From Porpolomopsis calyptriformis (taxonomy: Eukaryota; Basidiomycota; Agaricomycetes; Agaricales; Hygrophoraceae): a stretch of 64,000 nt of DNA. The notes below the pieces were generated by a model that did not search any database, had not been told where the DNA came from, and saw only the letters and a program-made list of their open reading frames with translations. Of this stretch, positions 21,460 through 33,574 are shown piece after piece. A program made the translations under genes and the position numbers. Within the stretch, counting starts at the first letter, position 1, and each line of letters begins with the position of its first letter. The stretch is from positions 1,054,001 to 1,118,000 of the forward strand of contig OX621168.1 in the NCBI GenBank assembly GCA_951640195.1, read 5' to 3'.

Positions 21460-22553
21460 CTGTTGGGCTCATTGTGGTATTATTGACATCATTATTCATT
21501 ATAGTGGTAGTAGACAGAGCTGTGGGGCTTATTGTGTGATTGGAGGTAGGAGCTGTATAGCTCACAATTATCTATATCCTCATCCTCATCCTCATTGGGC
21601 CACTTCCCTGAGGCTATGTCCTAGCTGTAGATATTATATTATACATATGGGGGGCTGTTAGGCTCATGGATGGATCATGGGATATAAGTCCTATCTGTGT
21701 TGTACTCTATATCATATGGAGATGGTGCCCAATATGGGTAGTAAAGTGGCACCTTCTGTACCTCGCACTAGCCTTGTTGGCCTCTATTAACATTTCTGGG
21801 GACTTCAGGCCTATGGGAAGTAGAGCTGTTAGGCTCTATGCACATTGTACAGACATAGGTGGTAGTTATTGAAATCATTGTTAGACAATGATGTGGCACC
21901 TCATATGCCTTGCAGTAGCCTCAGATGGCCTTGGATTCATATCCATCAGCTCTACATCAATATTGGGGGGAGCCCTGGGGCTCTGGGAGGTAAGCATGCA
22001 CAATATGTAAGCACACTGGGGACAAATGTTATTGATGACATGGCATATCTAGTGCCTTATTAACATCATTTCTAGCCCTGCTTTAGTGCAGGGGCCTGTT
22101 ATAAACTGGTCATTGTTAAGATGGTTTTACTTCAGGCACTCTGTCCTAGATAATGATAAGAGTCTCAAGGTCCTAGTTATTAGGGTAGCTAATGAGGAAT
22201 CAGACTTAAGGTCTGAGTACAACTAGCTACAAGTTTATATACTGACTATGCTACTGTGGATGAGTCAGTGTTACATAAGGAATACATGTGGTGAGTAAGA
22301 GATAAACATGATAAGAACTTGGGGCATGTGAAGAGATGAAACATAATAAGTCAGAAATGAAAAGTATCCTACTTTGGGTAAATGAAAGATACAAGGTTAT
22401 GGGGAATCCCATGATGCAATTGTGGGGAATCCCAAGCAAGATAAGAGAAGTCCAACTAAACTACAATAACAAATGTAGACAGAGAAGGAAAATTTACATC
22501 CATGACAGGGCCTTCCTGAAGGTGGTCTAGGGCCACCTTGGTCTTGATAGTGT
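21460..22553 (-). repeat. repeat G, copy 2, left part
   Basis: Homologous to 8735-9400 in the same orientation, including the minus-strand Ser-Pro-Thr-Ala units (TISPTALSTTT near 21520) and the GATGTGGCACCT modules near 21740 and 21890. It is interrupted by a solo I LTR at 22097-22507, and at 22553 by the DNA transposon. The repeat continues at 31446. Confidence 0.75.
22097..22507 (+). mobile_element. solo LTR, family I
   Basis: A 411-bp LTR, TGTTATAAAC to CCATGACA, is flanked by the target duplication GGGCC (22092-22096 and 22508-22512). It separates sequence that is contiguous in repeat G copy 1 (GTGCAGGGACCT|TCCTGAAGG near 9350). Confidence 0.88.
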
Positions 22554-22568
22554 CATCAGCAAAAAGGT
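22554..22568 (+). repeat. left terminal inverted repeat
   Basis: CATCAGCAAAAAGGT, a perfect inverted match to 31431-31445. Confidence 0.85.
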
Positions 22569-22734
22569 TGAGTTATGAAATGGGAATGTATGAGTATATA
22601 AGCTGTATTATGTCCACCAGTAATATAAACCTGGTGAATTTCAGCAACCCTTACAGGACCACTACCAATCTGTGGTCAGTGGTATCTTACTGATGAAATG
22701 TTGTCAGCCTGGCGAAGACGCAATGTTCTGGCAG

Positions 22735-22895
22735 ATTCCGCTGTCAATGCATGGTCATGTCATAGGGATAGGGTTGAACGATATCGCTATCTCTATTAAC
22801 TCTGCTATCAATACATGGCCATGTCATCACTAGCAAGCTGGGCAAAACCACCATCCCTACCAGTCCCACCATCAATACATGGCCTTATCCATTTC
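22735..22895 (+). repeat. subterminal repeats of the DNA transposon
   Basis: Three degenerate copies of a 20-bp motif built around AATACATGGCCATGTCAT occur near 22742, 22810 and 22872, about 65 bp apart. The inner half ACATGGCCTTA recurs as a direct doublet near the other end (about 31132-31152). Such arrays are usual transposase-binding sites in CACTA-like elements. Confidence 0.5.
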
Positions 22896-23344
22896 ATTTC
22901 AGCTAGCCATCGACCATAAGCTTCATGGAATCACACCAAGTTACTCCTCAATGACAAGCATGTTAATTGATGACAATGCAATATAATTTAGTACAACACT
23001 AGTGATAGTCTGACAATGATGCACTATGCGATGCTGAGAATGCAGTAACAAGATGAAACATGCAGCGAGTAAGGTGCCATAAGTGATGATTTGCAATCCA
23101 GGACTGGTAAGAGTGGTAACTGGTAAGGACATCCACGATCTGGATGATAAGTGATGTAAGTGATGGGAATCCTTCAACTGGAATAGAGGCAAAACATATG
23201 CAGTCTGGGATTATTTGATGATAAGTAATCAGGGTTATTGCAACAAGGGCTGTAAGCGACACGATAATTTGTGATCAGGGATATTTTTGTCCAGGGAGGT
23301 GGGTTCAGGATTATTGTGATGGGAAGTGAGCGACAGTGGGAACA

Positions 23345-25515
23345 CATATGATCATGCTTGTGAGATTCGCTTGCGACCTGATCCCCAAGCACAAGTAGTG
23401 ACAGTTCCCTTCTGAGTTTGAGTAACTGGGGATTTTTGGGTCATGCGTTCTCCATCAGGAGTGGATTCACGACTGTCGGGTTCATCTTGTGCAAGGCCAG
23501 AGGACTGATGGGACTGAGCACTGGAATTGGGGTTGGAAGCATGAGCGTTGCTAATATTTTGATGGTTAGGGTGGACAACCTCATGATCCCAAGCGTTTTG
23601 ATGGTTAGGGTGGGCATTTTGATGAGTGACAGTTTGAGCAGTGACTCGAGCAGCACGCTGGCGCAATAAATGTGCTTGTGCTGTCTCTTCAACTAGTCGT
23701 TTGCCTGTTGAAGGAGCCTCGTGGTCTGCCGTTCCAAAAATGTGCCTACCAAATGGAAAAGATGATTAGCACGACAGAAAATATGATATGTACATACTGG
23801 GTAACCCATTGCAATGTACAGTCATGTGACAAAAGTATTTGCATGCCTCTAGAGGTAATGATCCATAAGTCCTTATATAATTATTTATTTGCTTTAAGAT
23901 ATAGACAAAATCTGTAGTAAATAGATTATCTATATCTTATTCCCTGTGACTAGCCAAATTAGACAAAAGTTGCAACTGGCAGACTGAAAACACAAATGGG
24001 CTTTTTAGGAAATCTCTAGTAGAAAGCTAAGGGATAGGATTCAATCTAAGGTTAATTAGTATGGAATGTAGCCCAAATAATTCTCTTCAAGTTTGCTTAT
24101 GACCTCATTGAAATCCCAGCAACAGTTGACCTATTAGAGACTTTACAAAATGTTCCATATTTAGTAATTTTGAGTGTAGCATACCCCTGAATCACACCAA
24201 GGGTAGTTAGAGTGCCTCCAGACCACCAACCATTGAGTGGATTTCCTTTTGATTATAAACAAACTTCTAGAGAATTATACAAGCTATATTTCACACTAAT
24301 TAACCTTAGGCTGAATCTTACTCCTTCATTTTCAATTTAGGCAACTCTATTAAAAAGATCATTTTTTATTTCAAGTTTACTGAATGCAATTCTCATTGTA
24401 TTTATTAGGTCACAAGGGATGAAAGGTAGAGAATGCTAATCACTACAAATCCTCTCTATATTACAAGCTAGGGTAATTTGTTTCTAGGGAGTTACTAGCT
24501 ATTGACATGAAAATATACAGAATGCGCAAATACTTATGTCACCTGACTGTACCAACTGCCCAGTCATTGTGAGGATCCATCTCAAAGAGTTGGACGATGT
24601 TGTTAAAGAATTTCTTCAGGTTGAAGCAACTGTCTTTCAAAGTCCACATCTGAGCATTACTTAACATGAAATATGCCTAAGAAGGTTACAATGGCAGCTT
24701 GTTACTGTTCGGTCATATTTGCACTCACCTGGACAGCAGCATATGCAAGTGTTCGAGGGGTGACGTGCGTGAGTCCGTGTAACTGGCCATTGCTTCTCTT
24801 AGTGCCTTTCCCACCAGGCATGGATTTGAGTGCTGAAGATGGCGATGTGAAGATATGGTAGTAGACCTTATAGCAAATGAACCAAAATATGTATCATGAG
24901 AGAAAGGAATCATACGCGCAAGAGGAATGTCCCATGAAAGAGTCCCACATCAGCATGTTGGGGATCATAGTCAAGGTGCTTGTTGTAGAGAAAGGATGGC
25001 CAGTTGCCCTCACAAAAATCAATCTTGCCCTCATTTAAATCTTCTCAAAATCTACAAACAAATAAGTCTAATGAATGAGCATGGTATTTGGCTCACTGTT
25101 CAGGATTTCTATCAAACTCCTCTCGGTAATCTTTTGGGCAAAGCATCCGTGCAATCATTGGGTGGTTGAATCCACGATCAGATTTTGATTCAGACTTTGG
25201 AATTGGCAGATCGATCACATCGACACTGGGGTTTTGACACATGTACGCAAGCCCGGAATGTTTGAGGCTTGCTGAATCATTCACTCAGGCTTCGCTCACA
25301 GCATTGTTTAACTGTCAGAAGATACCAGAATCAACTTGGAGATATTTTCACAGAGTGGGACCCACTATAGTGATCGTATTATGCAGTTCTTAATACCTGT
25401 TGGTCCCGTCAAATTCTTGGATAGTCCTCCTGAACCTAGGGATGAGTGCAGTTATATCTTCATAAGCCTTCAGATATTCAGCAGTCTCATCATCCCTAGG
25501 GCAATCAATAATGTT
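23345..25515 (-). pseudogene. DUF6698-family gene inside the DNA transposon
   Basis: Reading leftwards, exons encode an N-terminal helical piece (DETAEYLKAYEDITALIPRF near 25430-25510), then the hallmark SDRGFNHPMIARMLCPKDYR (25140-25200), a tract with HIFTSPSSALKSMPGG and the motif HGLTHVTPRTLAYAAVQ (24730-24850), then DPHNDWAVGT (24545-24640). A low-complexity Asn/His-rich C-terminal part is open from 23666 to 23352 (NAHPNHQNAW). These blocks are the pattern of DUF6698, a domain of unknown function abundant in agaricomycetes. Introns are present (for example, donors after the CLC and AVQ blocks), but stops at several points indicate decay. It shares the 250-480 bp region near 25.5-26.0 kb as a divergent promoter with the transposase gene. 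Confidence 0.7.
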
Positions 25516-25987
25516 AGTATAGTCACATAAAATACATCTGCAAGAGCTGATATTACTCAGATTCTTGTAAAATGTTAGTATCTTCTAAATCTACTTTGAG
25601 TCCCCAATGAAATGCTTTGTCAATGTTTAAAAAAGGGTCAATGAATCACAGAATCCAATGTCCAGCATGGACAAAGGCTGCCAGCTTCTTACTAATTCAA
25701 ATTAAAATTAGGCAGCAGATAAGAAAAGTGAGATATACGCGTTTTTTGCCCTTTTCCGGGGGTCTGTGATGAGATCGTTGAGAAGGTCATCAATTGGTCA
25801 TTTTCGCGGTTCCTGTTTGGGTTCAGGAGAACTGGACATGATGGCGGGGGTTGTGGTTGTAGTTGAGGAAGAAATATGGAGGCAGGGGTTCAGGTTGGGA
25901 GCAAAAGTTTGGGGAGAAGGAATGTCTGATTTGGGGATGCAACAAGGTCACATGACCAAAAGACTTACTGCCTCCATCTCCCAAGTT

Positions 25988-28900
25988 ATGTCTGCATGCC
26001 CGATATGCCATCAGGTGTTCAATAACAAGCGTGGATTTACAATGCATTTCTGGGCCTGCAGAGCACGAGCTGCTGGTGCTGTCGCTTCAGCACCCAATCC
26101 ACGCACGAAGAACTGGCCTTTCCAAAGAATCCTCCAGTTGGTAGAAAGGGACTTCCGCATTGAGATTCCTGAAGATGCGGGTGATGGAATACTTGGACTA
26201 ATGGTATGATTCATGCACTCTTTAATTCACTTATCATTATTCTGTAATATGTCTAGGCAAATGATAATCTTCAAATGGATATCGACTCAGGACCACTGAT
26301 CACAGCCAATCTGCCCTCCAACATTGTAAATGCCAATGCTCCACCACCACCACCTATCAACATCTCTTCCAGCCGAACGGGAAGAGCTCACAGGCTTCCA
26401 AAACGCTACAATAACTATCTACCATCTATGGCGACACCCCTAGCTCATATCCCTGATCCATCTCCACAACGCTCTCCTTCTCCTGTCCCCTCATCCCCAC
26501 TCCCAGTCTCAGATATACCTCAAGCTGTCTATACTGAGCCTAATGAAATGGGTTTATATCGCATTTACCCTGCATCTCCAGCTCATGATCCAATGGATAC
26601 TATGTCCATTGATGATATCTGCAACTCAAAAGGACTAGCCATCTCTAAATCTTACTCACCCAAACCAACATCCCCATTTGGTGCCCCTACTATCACCTCA
26701 TCAATCTCAAATATCTTCGCCCCTTTCCTAAACATGTCTGTGTATCTACTTATGAACTGGTTCTACTCGGGTTCGAATATGAAATCAGTGGCTGAACTTG
26801 ATCATCTTATCAACAATGTAATACTTCAAGATGATTTTGTTCCCAATGACTTGAAGGGCTTTCAGGCATCAACCAAAGCGAAATGGATGGACCAGGCTGT
26901 AGGTGATCGCATCAATATTTTCTCAGAGCTGGATGGGTGGATGGAGTCCTCAGTCACAATATGGTTGCCAGCTTGTGATCAGAGAAAAGGCAAGCTCAAG
27001 TTTGAACATGAGGCCCCCGGTTTTGAGATTCCAGGTATCTGGCATCGCGATATCGTGGAGGTGATAAAATCAGCATGGCAAGATGATGCTTCAGATTCAT
27101 ATCACTTGATGTCATTCAAGGAGTATGTCCACCTTTCACCGGAGAAGCCTCCCAAATGAGTCTATGGAGAGGCATATACTGCCGATGCCTTCCTTGAGTT
27201 TGATGAGGAAATCTGTGCCATCCCTTGTGAAGCTGGTTGTGATGCCATACCAACCGTGGTTGGCATAATGCTCTGGTCCGACTCAACCCACCTTACAAGT
27301 TTTGGAGATGCTTCACTATGGCCAGTGTATATGAGTTTTGGGAATCAATCAAAGTATGCCCACACGAAGCCAACTTCCTTTGCTTCTCACCATGTAGCTT
27401 ATATTCCCTCAGTATGTCCTTTCATTGGCTGCATCACCTCTCACTAACTTTTCTCAGCTTCCAGCCATGATTCAAGAGTTTTATCACGCTATATTTGGCA
27501 AGTCTCCATCAGACAATACGCTCACACACTGCAAATGAGAACTGATGCAAGCGATCTGGGCGCTTTTGCTCAATCCAAAATTCCTTCATGCATATAAGTA
27601 TGGAATTCTGCTTATGTGTGTGGATGGAATCCTACATCGTCTTTTCCCTTGCTTCCTAACTTATTCTGCAGATTATCCAGAAGAGTGTGTATCCAATATT
27701 TTCCTTTCTCTTAAGTCTCTGACATATAACGCTGTGTGCAGGATTTTGCTTGCAAGTATCAAGTATCTTGGCTGTTGCCCTTGCCCTGGCTGTCGCATTC
27801 AAATGTCACAGATTGCTGAATTAGGTACAGATGTCGATGCTCAACATCGGGAAGATACTAGATGAATTGACACCAATACCCACCACCGTGAGGTAGAGAA
27901 GGCATGGGACTTTGTCTACAAGGATGGGGCAAGCACTGATGGCAGTCGTGTGAAGAAGATTCTTGGTGCTGATTCACGAGTTCCAACATGAGTACGTAGT
28001 GTTCTCTTTGATTTTTGATGCTATCTTATTAAACTTTCACAGAACGTGTTCTCTACCTTTTTATTCCAGTTCCAAGTCAACTACTTCTCCATGTTTGTTG
28101 TAGATTTACTGCATGAGTTTGAATTAGGAGTGTGGAAAAGCAGTTCTGGTGCATCTAATCCAGATTTTGTATGTAGTGCGCAATGGTGCCATTATCCGAC
28201 TGAATGAACGGTAAGCCTATATGATTTATATGAATGCTCATTCACTTGTTATTTATAGCTTCCGAGCTGTTCCAACATTTGGATGCGATACTATAAGAAA
28301 GTTCCATTCAAACATCTCCACAATGAAAAAACTTGCTGGGCGCGATTTTGAGGACATACTTCAAGTAAGTAAATGTATTGTTCTACTTAGTATGAAATTC
28401 TCATGCAGTTGGCAGTGTGCAATGCCTGTTTTCGAAGGGCTTTTACCACCACCATTCAACGACTTCATTCAAGACTTGGTATTCGACTTGGAGGTGTGGC
28501 ATGCCTATGCAAAACTGTGAATACATATGGAATCGACACTTTCAGCATTCCAGATGTCCACGACATCCTTGGGTCAATGATTGCGGCATTTTGCAAGTGA
28601 TGTCTGCACTGCATTCAAGACAAAGGAAACTCCAGCTGAAGAAGAAGCCTGTGGATGGCGAGCAGCAGCAAAAGCAAGAAAGACCGCTGGGTTAGGACAA
28701 GATGCCAACACCAAAAAAGAAGTCCCACAAAGTGGAAGAGATCGAACGTTTAGTCTTCGGACATACAAACTTCATGCCCTTGGTCACTACCCAGACACTA
28801 TTCGATGCTTCGGTACCACAGACTCTTATTCAATGCAAACAGTATGTGTAACTAAGTGATTTTTGGATTCTAGTTGATTTGTACCTCTAGGGTGAACTAG

Positions 28901-30836
28901 AACATCGGCGTGTAAAGCGGTTTTATGCTCGAATGAACAAAAACCAGTTCATACACAAATGTACAAAGCATGAGCGGCATGAGCGCATGCTGCTGAAAAT
29001 TCACAGCCAGAATGTGAAGGCCAAAGCCAAGGCTCAGAACCAAGGCGCTACTATCAATTTTGCTAAGTCTGAGCTATTACTACCCACACCACCTGAAGTC
29101 CACCACCACATTGGTAGCACGAGACGATTCAAGATAAAGCTCTCCACCTGGCTTCATTAGAACAAAGATGATCCTGCCCTTAAAGTATGTGATAGTAACT
29201 GGTACCATTCTCATCTCTTCACATTATTTTTCCAGGACTTTGTTCCTCAGCTCAAGAACCATCTCCTTGGGTGGTTAACTAGTCAGCCATGGTCAGGAGA
29301 TGACACCGAATTCACCAATGAGCAATGCTGCTGTGTCACATTTGTCAACAACACACTCTATCGCCACAAGGTTTTGCATATTAACTATACAACTTATGAT
29401 GTATGACAAGCACAAGATTCACTTAATCCAAGAACCCATGCTGACTTTATGGTCTTGGCTCATGAAGATAGTGATACGACCCCTCCGTCCCCTGAGCACC
29501 ATATATTCAACTATATGAATACTAGACGCCTACCAAGTCCTTTGAACACAAGCTCGAACCCTCCGAACGCTCTCGATAGCTCCCAAACATCCCAAACAAC
29601 TTCGAGAATCATCGAATGCTCCGAACGCAATCAAAGCTTTCCGAATGTGAATGAAAGTTTGTATATCAAAGGGAAGACACTATTCAAAGGCATCAGTTCT
29701 CTTCTATTTCTCCCTTTTCATTTGATTCCTTCATTCCCATTTACTACTTTCCCCTTAGATCATTAGAGAGGCTCCCCTTTTATCATATACACTCAAAGGG
29801 ATCCTTGTACTAGAAGATATATATACTGTATGTTGTAGCTAGTAATCCAACAAGTTAGATATTCGCTTCTCTCTCACTCTCAAGTCTAGATCCTCTTTAG
29901 ATCTTCTAAGACTTCCTCTTTCAACTTTCCGATCCTTCCGATTCCCCGATCGATCATGTTCGTGAACGATCGAAGACTCCCTTTTCACAATTATTGATCA
30001 TAGGCTGTGTCGAGACTCTTTATAGTTGTCCTCGCACCTTGTTCTGTGTTTGGTTCTCATACATGAAGCAGACGTATCAATGGTGACAACAATACATCAC
30101 AGCACCCATATTGGTATAGCCGAATCATTGGCATTTTTCATGCTGATGTACACCATGTTGGGCCATTGTTAAAGTCCATCGACCCTCAACACATGGATAT
30201 CTTATGGGTATAATGGCTTGGCCGTGACCTATCATACAATTCTGGATTTTGAGCCAAGCGCCTTCACCGCATTGGATTTGTTAATGGAAATGATCCAGAG
30301 GCATTCGGGTTTCTTGATCCATGTCAAGTAGTCCGTGCCGTTCACTTAATCCCTGCATTTGCTTATAGTCATACAATGGAACTACTTGGACCTTCAATTA
30401 TCCACCAACCTAAAGACAATGACAAGGACTGGCGATTCTTTTATGTCAATATGTATGTGTTTCATTAACTCTAAATTGGCTACTAAATCCACCACACTAC
30501 AGGTTTGTTGACTGGGATATGTTTATGCGATTTTAAGGTGGTGGAATTGGACACAAGGCATTGCGGGAGGCCAGATTACTCGTGGAAGAAGATTACTGCT
30601 GCTACGAAGACCAGGATGAATCAATAATGTCATCCGCAGAAGATATCAATGCAGAAGAAGACCTAGAAGCTGAGGTTGACTACAGATATAATTACAATGA
30701 AACCATTGGAGATGGGGATTGAATTGACGGCGATAATGATGGTGATGGCAATAATACTGACGACGATGGCGCCCTTGGTCCAGAAGATGGTGAAGTTGAA
30801 GATGATGACGATGAACTTGAATATGTGGATTTTTGA
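25988..30836 (+). pseudogene. transposase-like gene of the DNA transposon
   Basis: The protein starts at 25988 with a zinc-finger-like CPICHQVFNNKRGFTMHFWAC, followed by a Pro-rich linker, a conserved block with GLYRIYPASP and APFLNMSVYLLMNWFYSGS, then HLTSFGDASLWPVYMSFGNQ (27290-27350), FLTYSADYPEE, LGCCPCPGC, DLLHEFELGVWK (28100-28140), VPTFGCDTIRKF, and GELEHRRVKRFYARMNKNQF (near 28890-28950). The C-terminus is very acidic and stops at 30834-30836. These blocks fit large agaricomycete DNA-transposon proteins with a multi-exon structure. It is inactive: TGA codons at 27157, 27536 and 27863 each replace a likely Arg, and a solo E LTR splits the block between AHEDSD and QHPYWYSRIIGIFHAD. Confidence 0.72.
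29472..30079 (+). mobile_element. solo LTR of family E inside the transposase gene
   Basis: A 608-bp LTR, TGATACGACC to ACGTATCA, is the same length as the 5' LTR of element E at 7480-8087. The left flank is GATAG; the right flank reads ATGG before TGACAAC, explicable as a decayed copy of the duplication. Removing the LTR restores an uninterrupted transposase reading frame across the site. Confidence 0.82.
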
Positions 30837-31430
30837 TGTAAGATTCATCTGTCTTCATTCTCAAATTAATATCACTCAATGCAAACTAAAATAGAGGCAT
30901 CAATAAAAAGTCTGCAATCACATTTGACACTCCACTTTAATGCCTCCCAATAACCACTTCATCATCAAATTTTGATAGCAACACTGGCATGTAATACTAG
31001 ACAGGAAAATTTGACCAAATCATTTGATTACAAGACTGAGGGCCGCCTTGTCCAGCTATAACGAGTTGGTAACTCATACTCAACTCATACTCAACTTAGC
31101 AGATGATTCGCCAACCTCACGCATTGCTTACATGGCCTTACATGGCCTTACCATACCATCATATACCCGGTAGGTTGTACATCATGTTGATGAGCTCTGA
31201 TATAGATGGTGACAGCCTGGCAACAACCTGGCGAGGCATTTACAACTGACCGTTAACTTGACAGCTTGCTTGTCATGCAGTGACAAATGTGTTGTAAGCC
31301 ATACAATAATGATATTTGCATGTATGCCCATGTACAACTGCTAACACTCTGAAATATGCTTGTATACTTAAATATGGCCAGCCAAGTCTGGCAGCGGCTC
31401 AATAGCAATACATACCCAAATAAGTTTTGG
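30837..31430. other. 3' noncoding end of the DNA transposon
   Basis: A non-coding tail between the transposase stop and the right terminal repeat. It contains the direct repeats CTCATACTCAACTCATACTC (31072-31091) and TTACATGGCCTTACATGGCC (31130-31149), the latter related to the left subterminal motifs. Confidence 0.5.
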
Positions 31431-31445
31431 ACCTTTTTGCTGATG
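31431..31445 (-). repeat. right terminal inverted repeat
   Basis: The complement of CATCAGCAAAAAGGT, pairing with 22554-22568 without mismatch. Confidence 0.85.
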
Positions 31446-31478
31446 GTGGTTTGTACACTAGCAGTAAATGTGAGGGGG
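31446..31478. repeat. repeat G, copy 2, middle sliver
   Basis: TTTGTACACTAGCAGTAAAT plus GTGAGGGGG corresponds to 9399-9432 of G copy 1. It lies between the DNA transposon and the solo B LTR, and its last five bases GGGGG are the left target duplication of that LTR. Confidence 0.8.
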
Positions 31479-31669
31479 TGTCATGAAATTGGCGTTCACT
31501 CTCTTAAAAATCCTCTCTTCTCGTTGTCTTTTCCTGTTTTCTCATCTTTTTCTCTTTAGAAGGGGCTGTCTTTATTGATGGCAGAAGTTATTTATACAAG
31601 AGGGGGAAGTCCATGTCCAACTGGTTATCTAAACTAGTCCGCTTTGGCAATCTCCTGCACCATACTATC

Positions 31670-32058
31670 TGTTAGGTGCGAAGCAGGACTCAGGTCTTCA
31701 CTCTGGGAGGTCCAATGTGGGTCTTAGCCAATGCAAACAAGGAAGTTGGCAAGTCCAAGTTGTGGTTCAACCTAGAGAAGTACAAGCAATTCCGAGCTGC
31801 CTATATTTACCCTAGCTGAGTCCGAAAATGTGATTATGTAATCAATCCATGGAATGATTGTGTAAGCAATGATTAAGTGTAAAAGATAAGATAAGAAAGA
31901 TAAGAAGGAGTAACAAATGTCACACTTGTGACCATGACTCGACCGGTCGGGTAACGGTCACGTTGTGACAGCGTGACAATCGCAGCATCGAAAATGATAG
32001 TAAAGAGAACTGGCACACAGAAAGGAAATAATAACCAAAAAAGAGACTCATCGTAACA
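31670..32058 (+). mobile_element. solo LTR, family C, nested in the solo B LTR
   Basis: A 389-bp LTR, TGTTAGGTGCG to ATCGTAACA, has terminal inverted repeats TGTTA/TAACA and the target duplication CTATC (31665-31669 and 32059-32063). It interrupts the last codons of the antisense gene in the B LTR. Confidence 0.88.
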
Positions 32059-32857
32059 CTATCCCTCAAGAACTCTATGAAACTAGAAACCACTTGACCA
32101 TCTAATGTGGCCAACTTATTACCCCAATAGATTGCCCCATTGGTATCTCCACCAGAAGCCTGCAACTCAGCGGCCTTCCCCTCGACAAAACTCATCGCTA
32201 TCTTTCTCGCCTCCTCACCTAACCAATCATTGGTAGGACTCCATAACAAACTGGGAGGAACTTCTTCCTCCTCAATCTTGATGCTGACATTAGTCAATGA
32301 TGACAAATCTTCTACTAAAGAAGTGAGGGGTCAACAGAAAGGAAGAGGGCGAAAGAATTGATGACTTACCACTAGATAAAACACTCATTAGACCAGGGGT
32401 CCAAGGACGAAAAGGGGGACTGGCAGCCCAGTCAACTGCCTCCTTCTTGATGGAAGGAAGAGAGTCAGCCCACTTGTCAGACCCCCAATTAACCTGCTCC
32501 TCCAAAGGGAGCTGGGAAGTAGGGGGAGGGGCGTCATCATCCCAAGCTAAAAATAGGAAGAACCTATTATCAACAAACACAGACTAATAAAGACAAAACA
32601 AGACACATACCAAGCGGATCCTCCATCAAGCCACAAACATGCTGGATTGGCCAGCGAACGTATGGACACTTCCTGACCTTGTGCTTGCCACCGCAAGCGA
32701 AGCAGGAGAAGGAAGACCAGCAGAGGTTGGCATTGGAAGGAATGCACTGGAGGTAGTAGTGAAATGAATCGCAATCGAGAAAGACAGGAGCAGTGCGGTG
32801 CACCACTCCAGACTGCTTGAAGAATTGGACATAGTGGCCTTGGTGGGAGGGAGTCAT
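32059..32857 (-). pseudogene. antisense LTR gene, solo-LTR copy
   Basis: Exons 32857-32611, 32546-32370 and from 32314 onward keep the lengths of exons 1 and 2 (247 and 177 nt), the start codon, the TATA box (32905-32912) and all four splice sites found in element B. The second donor is GTAAGT here against GTGAGC there, so it has changed but remains functional. The frame is open up to the nested C LTR, which replaces the last codons after EFLRDS. One Ser codon is missing at the start of exon 3. Confidence 0.55.
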
Positions 32858-33574
32858 GATGATTGACAAGGATTGAACTGAAGCATAGGGATACAACTCC
32901 ACACCTTTTATACATCTAGGAACAAAGGGAGGACCAAAAGGAGGTTCCTCAGGCAAAGAAGAGAAACCTGATACGCTGGACAAGAGATAGAAACAACGGC
33001 GATCTCATAACCAGAAGAACAATAGAAACCAGTCATGAGACAACATAGCCCTATACTGCGGAAGGCTATGTCTAATAGAACTGAGTCATCAGAAGCACAC
33101 AGCCTACCACAGTATGACTAGGAACAATGGCAAACCTTAATTGGAGGCTGTGAACAATAGAAAAGGGGGTGACTGTGGAGGCTGACTCATAATGACTCCT
33201 ATTTTAGAAATACTATATAAACCCTGAGGGCGAAGCGGATCATCACTTTGTCCTCCTGTGAGATTACTTGTAGTAGCACAAACGCAATCAGAATCATCAG
33301 ACTTCTTTCCCATCAGACCAAGGAAAGAGAAACATAAACTCGAAACTATTGAACCAACTGTTCATGCCTATATTCCCTAAACTCTCAGCAGAGGCAAGGA
33401 ACAGATTTAACCCACAACAGAACTTCTTTGTAGAAGTCAAACTCCATTTGGAAGGAATCATTACCCTTTACGAAGACGTTCCTGTCAGAACCTTTTTCTA
33501 CATCCTTCTAGACTTATTGAGCTCCAAGGCCTGCCTTGTGATTAACGAAAAGACTTGCAACTACAGTTGTGACA

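Larger units (their letters stand above)
22554..31445. mobile_element. 8.9-kb DNA transposon with DUF6698 and transposase genes
   Basis: The element is bounded by perfect 15-bp terminal inverted repeats CATCAGCAAAAAGGT (22554-22568) and its complement (31431-31445). The flanks are two halves of repeat G: CCTTGGTCTTGATAG on the left and TTTGTACACTAGCAG on the right match the contiguous G copy 1 near 9385-9415, so the boundaries are independently confirmed. The target duplication is not clear (TGT on the left, GTGG on the right). Inside are a reverse-strand DUF6698 gene and a forward-strand transposase-like gene, transcribed away from each other, plus a 608-bp solo E LTR. Both genes are broken in this copy. 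The size and gene style recall Plavaka-type elements of agaricomycetes, but that assignment is inference. Confidence 0.8.
31479..33574 (+). mobile_element. solo LTR of element B family
   Basis: TGTCATG to TTGTGACA, flanked by the target duplication GGGGG (31474-31478 and 33575-33579). It is about 1.7 kb once the nested LTR at 31670-32058 is removed, and is more diverged from the two element B LTRs than those are from each other. The sense TATA box, antisense TATA box (32905-32912) and antisense gene are all recognisable. Confidence 0.88.

Noticed and set aside
21465..21475. Target duplication CTGTT for the F element
   Set aside because: The left flank at 12359-12363 is GTGAA; F is incomplete and its partner end is not in the window.
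22545..22553. Clear target duplication for the DNA transposon
   Set aside because: TGT on the left and GTGG on the right overlap only ambiguously after alignment with G copy 1, so none is claimed.
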